From: Plasmopara viticola
Taxonomy: Eukaryota > Oomycota > Peronosporomycetes > Peronosporales > Peronosporaceae
Assembly: GCA_001695595.3 (NCBI GenBank)
Contig: MBPM02000026.1
Location: 558,001 to 622,000 of the forward strand
Direction: 5' to 3'
DNA length: 64,000 nt
Part shown: positions 61,001 to 64,000 of the stretch, piece by piece
Numbering within the stretch: the first letter of the stretch is position 1
Layout: each line of letters opens with the position of its first letter
Translations under genes and position numbers: made by a program
Notes under the pieces: model-generated
What the model was told of the DNA's origin: nothing
Seen by the model: the letters and a program-made list of their open reading frames with translations, nothing else
Databases searched by the model: none

Positions 61001-64000
61001 GCTGAAGACGCGTGCAAAAATGAGTACATGCGCACGTGCCCGTGATTACTGCATGCTCTTAAAGTAAAAAGATTTCGTCGTATCGTATTAAGGACTGTAT
61101 GCATAAGCGTTGCGAAACTTTTGCCAACATACTTATGTGATTTTTCATTGCAAACAAGAAATCGAATGACAAATAGTTACGCGCTCACCATTAATCGCAG
61201 TCTAAACATTGTAATTGTGTTGACGGTCTGCTTCACTAAAAGGTGAATCCGGCAGATACAGCTCGGGTCGATGCTCCGCACAACGAAGGACTGAAATACG
61301 ATATGATTTTGGAAGGGCATGATCCCTCAAATGACGGTGGTTTGAATCGTTATAAATCCCTTGTGCATGTATATTTAATATCTGGATTGCTTACATACAA
61401 TGTTTGAGACAAATAAGTCGAAGGTTATACGACAAAATCACATAGTCTAGACGGAACAAAGCTATTATTGCTTGTGACATAAAGTCAGTGATCGAACATC
61501 GGCCACTGCGATGACCACATACACTTTGTAACTGATCGAGCTCTATAAGGCCGGCAATGCGATAGGGCGATGCTCATCAAATGAGTTCATCTCCAATACA
61601 TGGTATAATGCGGTGACGCTACGTATGTGCGGTATGAAACACGACGGTTTGAACGCCTTTTTTTAACATTGAAAAGTTTGGTGCGAAGTTGGGTGCAATG
61701 GAGAAGGACTATCGGGATGCACATTTAAAACGGTGACTGCAACTTCGTCACTATGAGTGTTACTGATACCCAAGTCAGTAGTCTTGAGCTATTCCACATA
61801 CTACTTTTTGTCTTGGCACACTACAAGTACACATGATACGTGTAGCTAGAGGATATAAGGATTCGCTTCAGCCGAAGCTTCGGCTTATTCCAGGTGGAAG
61901 GCGCTGTCCCAACTAAAGTATTGCGCATCAAGTCTGTTTGTGTACTTGCCTATCAATCTACAAAGCGGCTGGGTGCACTCTCTAGATCATGGCCATCACG
62001 CATTTATTAACTCAGACCAGAATATTTGATGCTATATTTTCATAGAAGAATTTACGCAAACTGCGTGATGTTTTTGCCTTTATGGAGCATCCTCTATAAA
62101 AGCTAGCGACACTCACGGTGACGACTCTAATATTTTTCTTTGACAGTGCTCCAACAAAGTATTCTTTAGTCTCCTGGCGCGCGTCGATCATGTCAGATTC
62201 TTGTAAACTCAATGTTCCAACCCTCAAACTAAGCAAACTCTCACCTTCTTTAGCTAGTCTTGCTTGCCCTGAGACAAGAAATGAAATGCTCCATCATCAC
62301 CGATAAGCATTTCTAAAGGTGCAACAAGTCTGACGTAGCTATTTACTTTATGAAAGTGCGTTTTCGAAACTTTGATTATTTCATACTATGAGTCAAAACG
62401 TGTCGCAAGATCGCTATCTATTTGGCTCATAACCCAACTCATAAAACGTAAGTGAGGTTTCCATAGCGTAACCCGTTAAACCAACGTGGTAAACACCGTA
62501 AGTTTACAAGTTTATATGCTTGTATGCTGTGATTAGACCATGTACCGCACACTTCACTACTCTTCTACTTTTAGAAATACCATAGGCTATCAATTCCGAT
62601 ACAACACCTATGACATTATTGACGTACTACGTTGTTAATCACCTTTCTCACACACAAAATAACAAGGGTTGCTGTCTATAGCATTGAATGCGATAGTTAA
62701 GTGGGTGACGTGACACTGGGTTTTCATTTCGTATGTTAGGATGCGGGCAGACGTGTGGATATTCTGTGTTTTCAAAGTGTAAGATAAGAGTTAAGTCGAA
62801 TGGAGTCGATTTAAAAAGGACAAACTACATGTAAAATCTTTGCAAAAAAGTCATGTTTTAGCATCTCAACCCTCTACCGCTCAATTTTTACCGTTAATAA
62901 TGCTTTGCTAACGATAGCAACCGCTAAAGCAAGTGGCGCAACTACATTTGATATAGATTTTTTTACTCCATACCTTAAACTAGATCGAAGTGCATAAGAA
63001 GAGAAGACACTCTTTCTACATATACATAAATTCACACAGAACATTTGTTTGAGCACTTGCGTACTCAAACACCTTAAGCTTCGATTGAATCTGATGTTTG
63101 GAAGAAAAATTTGCTTTGTTCAAATGTTTGAATCGTGGTTTTGGCAGTATTCGCGAGACGGTATTAGCAACCAACCAATCGTTTGCCTTCAAATTACTAG
63201 CAATGTCTTGGAAGAAGTGATTATGTTGCTCGCCGACATTTTGCATCACATCGCTAGATTTTGGTGGAATTAGCTGTGCAACGAGATACTTCATATCATG
63301 GTGCCACGAACACAGGTCCCAACTTTGCGATTGTCTTTCCGAGCACCCACATTATGTGATTGGCCTTCTCAGCTGATGACAACGTTTTTCTTTATGACAA
63401 TTAGTTGCAAGAATTTTGGACACAAAAGACGCCATCAGTCACTTAATTGTCACTTTTGACATTTCAATTCCATTATTTTAGACGTTACTATATCATGTAT
63501 GCTCTTAGCCATACTAACCCTCTTGTAAAAGTAGGAGTATTAAGTATGTTGGTAATTGATAACAAGTGGTGACCTAAAAATGCATCGTCGCAAAGTGTGC
63601 AAGAAAATATATTGGCGTTAAATTGCGACCACAGTATCGACTCATGTGTGACTCGAAGAGATTTACTCGGCATTTGCAACAAAACTCGGATAACAACCAG
63701 CCTATGTGCGGAAGGCATGAGCTTCGAGCATATATCTAAGGAATGAGTCTGAGTGAGGTTTACAGAGAGCTTACAGTATATCTTAGTCATCTAAGCGCGT
63801 AAGCTCGTCAAGAGCCACAAGAAGAAGTATAAGCTTGCTCGCTGCACACACTGATGCGGCAAGCATTATATGAAAATTTCTGGAAATCACTGTCGTGGAA
63901 ATCAATACACCTTTACAGATGCTGCTACATATTTATGCCCCAATCGCCTCTGGAGTTATAGATGCACCCACGTTGTCGATGATTTCCCCCGTCGAGGTTT
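58091..64000. other. Gene-poor, transposon-derived-looking stretch
   Basis: No supported gene. The segment around 60770-60860 (GAAGCCCTTAGTGGTC, then AAAATCATTTTA) resembles part of the 628-bp unit (TGAGCCCTTTGTGGTC). A perfect 16-bp palindrome, AGCCGAAGCTTCGGCT, lies at 61870-61885. Frames at 58264-58674 and 59312-59530 (plus) have no recognised motif. Confidence 0.35.

Noticed and set aside
1..64000. CRISPR arrays, bacterial operons or ribosome-binding sites
   Set aside because: The genes have spliceosomal introns and eukaryotic domains; the only array has 628-bp units without spacers.

Overview
The window looks like nuclear DNA of an oomycete, most likely a Peronosporales member (Phytophthora or a downy mildew). 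The evidence is compact genes with 62-102 nt GT..AG introns, protein families typical of stramenopiles (multi-PH proteins, a plant-CNGC-like channel, an LRR/TKL receptor kinase) and long gene-poor stretches full of decayed transposons. Species assignment is inference; nothing here fixes it.

Layout, left to right. (1) 1-1466: a DNA-transposon copy and a single-exon Myb/SANT gene. (2) 1467-10338: gene-poor, with two strong hairpins and one decayed coding remnant. (3) 10339-18798: a GRIP-domain golgin (+) tail-to-tail with a four-exon protein carrying about eight PH domains and one PDZ domain (-). (4) 18799-25000: gene-poor, one transposon-end-like motif pair. (5) 25000-27403: an ESF2/ABT1-like ribosome-biogenesis pseudogene (+) tail-to-tail with an intact prolyl 4-hydroxylase (-) that carries a VHL-beta-like C-terminal domain. 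(6) 28666-33061: seven tandem copies of an exactly 628-bp unit, amplified from a coding-like element; a diverged single-copy relative lies at about 44.95-45.87 kb. (7) 33-37 kb: retroelement debris. (8) 37293-43890: a CNGC-like channel gene with one frameshift, a PH-domain protein with an RS/RD-like tail, and a decayed IQ-motif/EF-hand gene. (9) 44-51.2 kb: transposon debris, a Ty3/Gypsy pol remnant, and a 409-bp non-autonomous DNA transposon with a perfect 8-bp target-site duplication. (10) 51579-54422: a nine-exon LRR receptor-like kinase. (11) 54.4-64 kb: gene-poor, with Gypsy remnants on both strands.

The intact genes do not form a pathway. Several act at membranes or in signalling: golgin tethering, lipid-binding PH proteins, a cyclic-nucleotide-type channel and a receptor kinase. 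The most unusual items are the 628-bp array with its mosaic copies, the fusion of a prolyl hydroxylase to a VHL-like hydroxyproline-reader fold, the one-exon-per-LRR receptor kinase, and three broken or decaying host-type genes. All exon models are read by eye from splice signals and frame continuity and have no transcript support.
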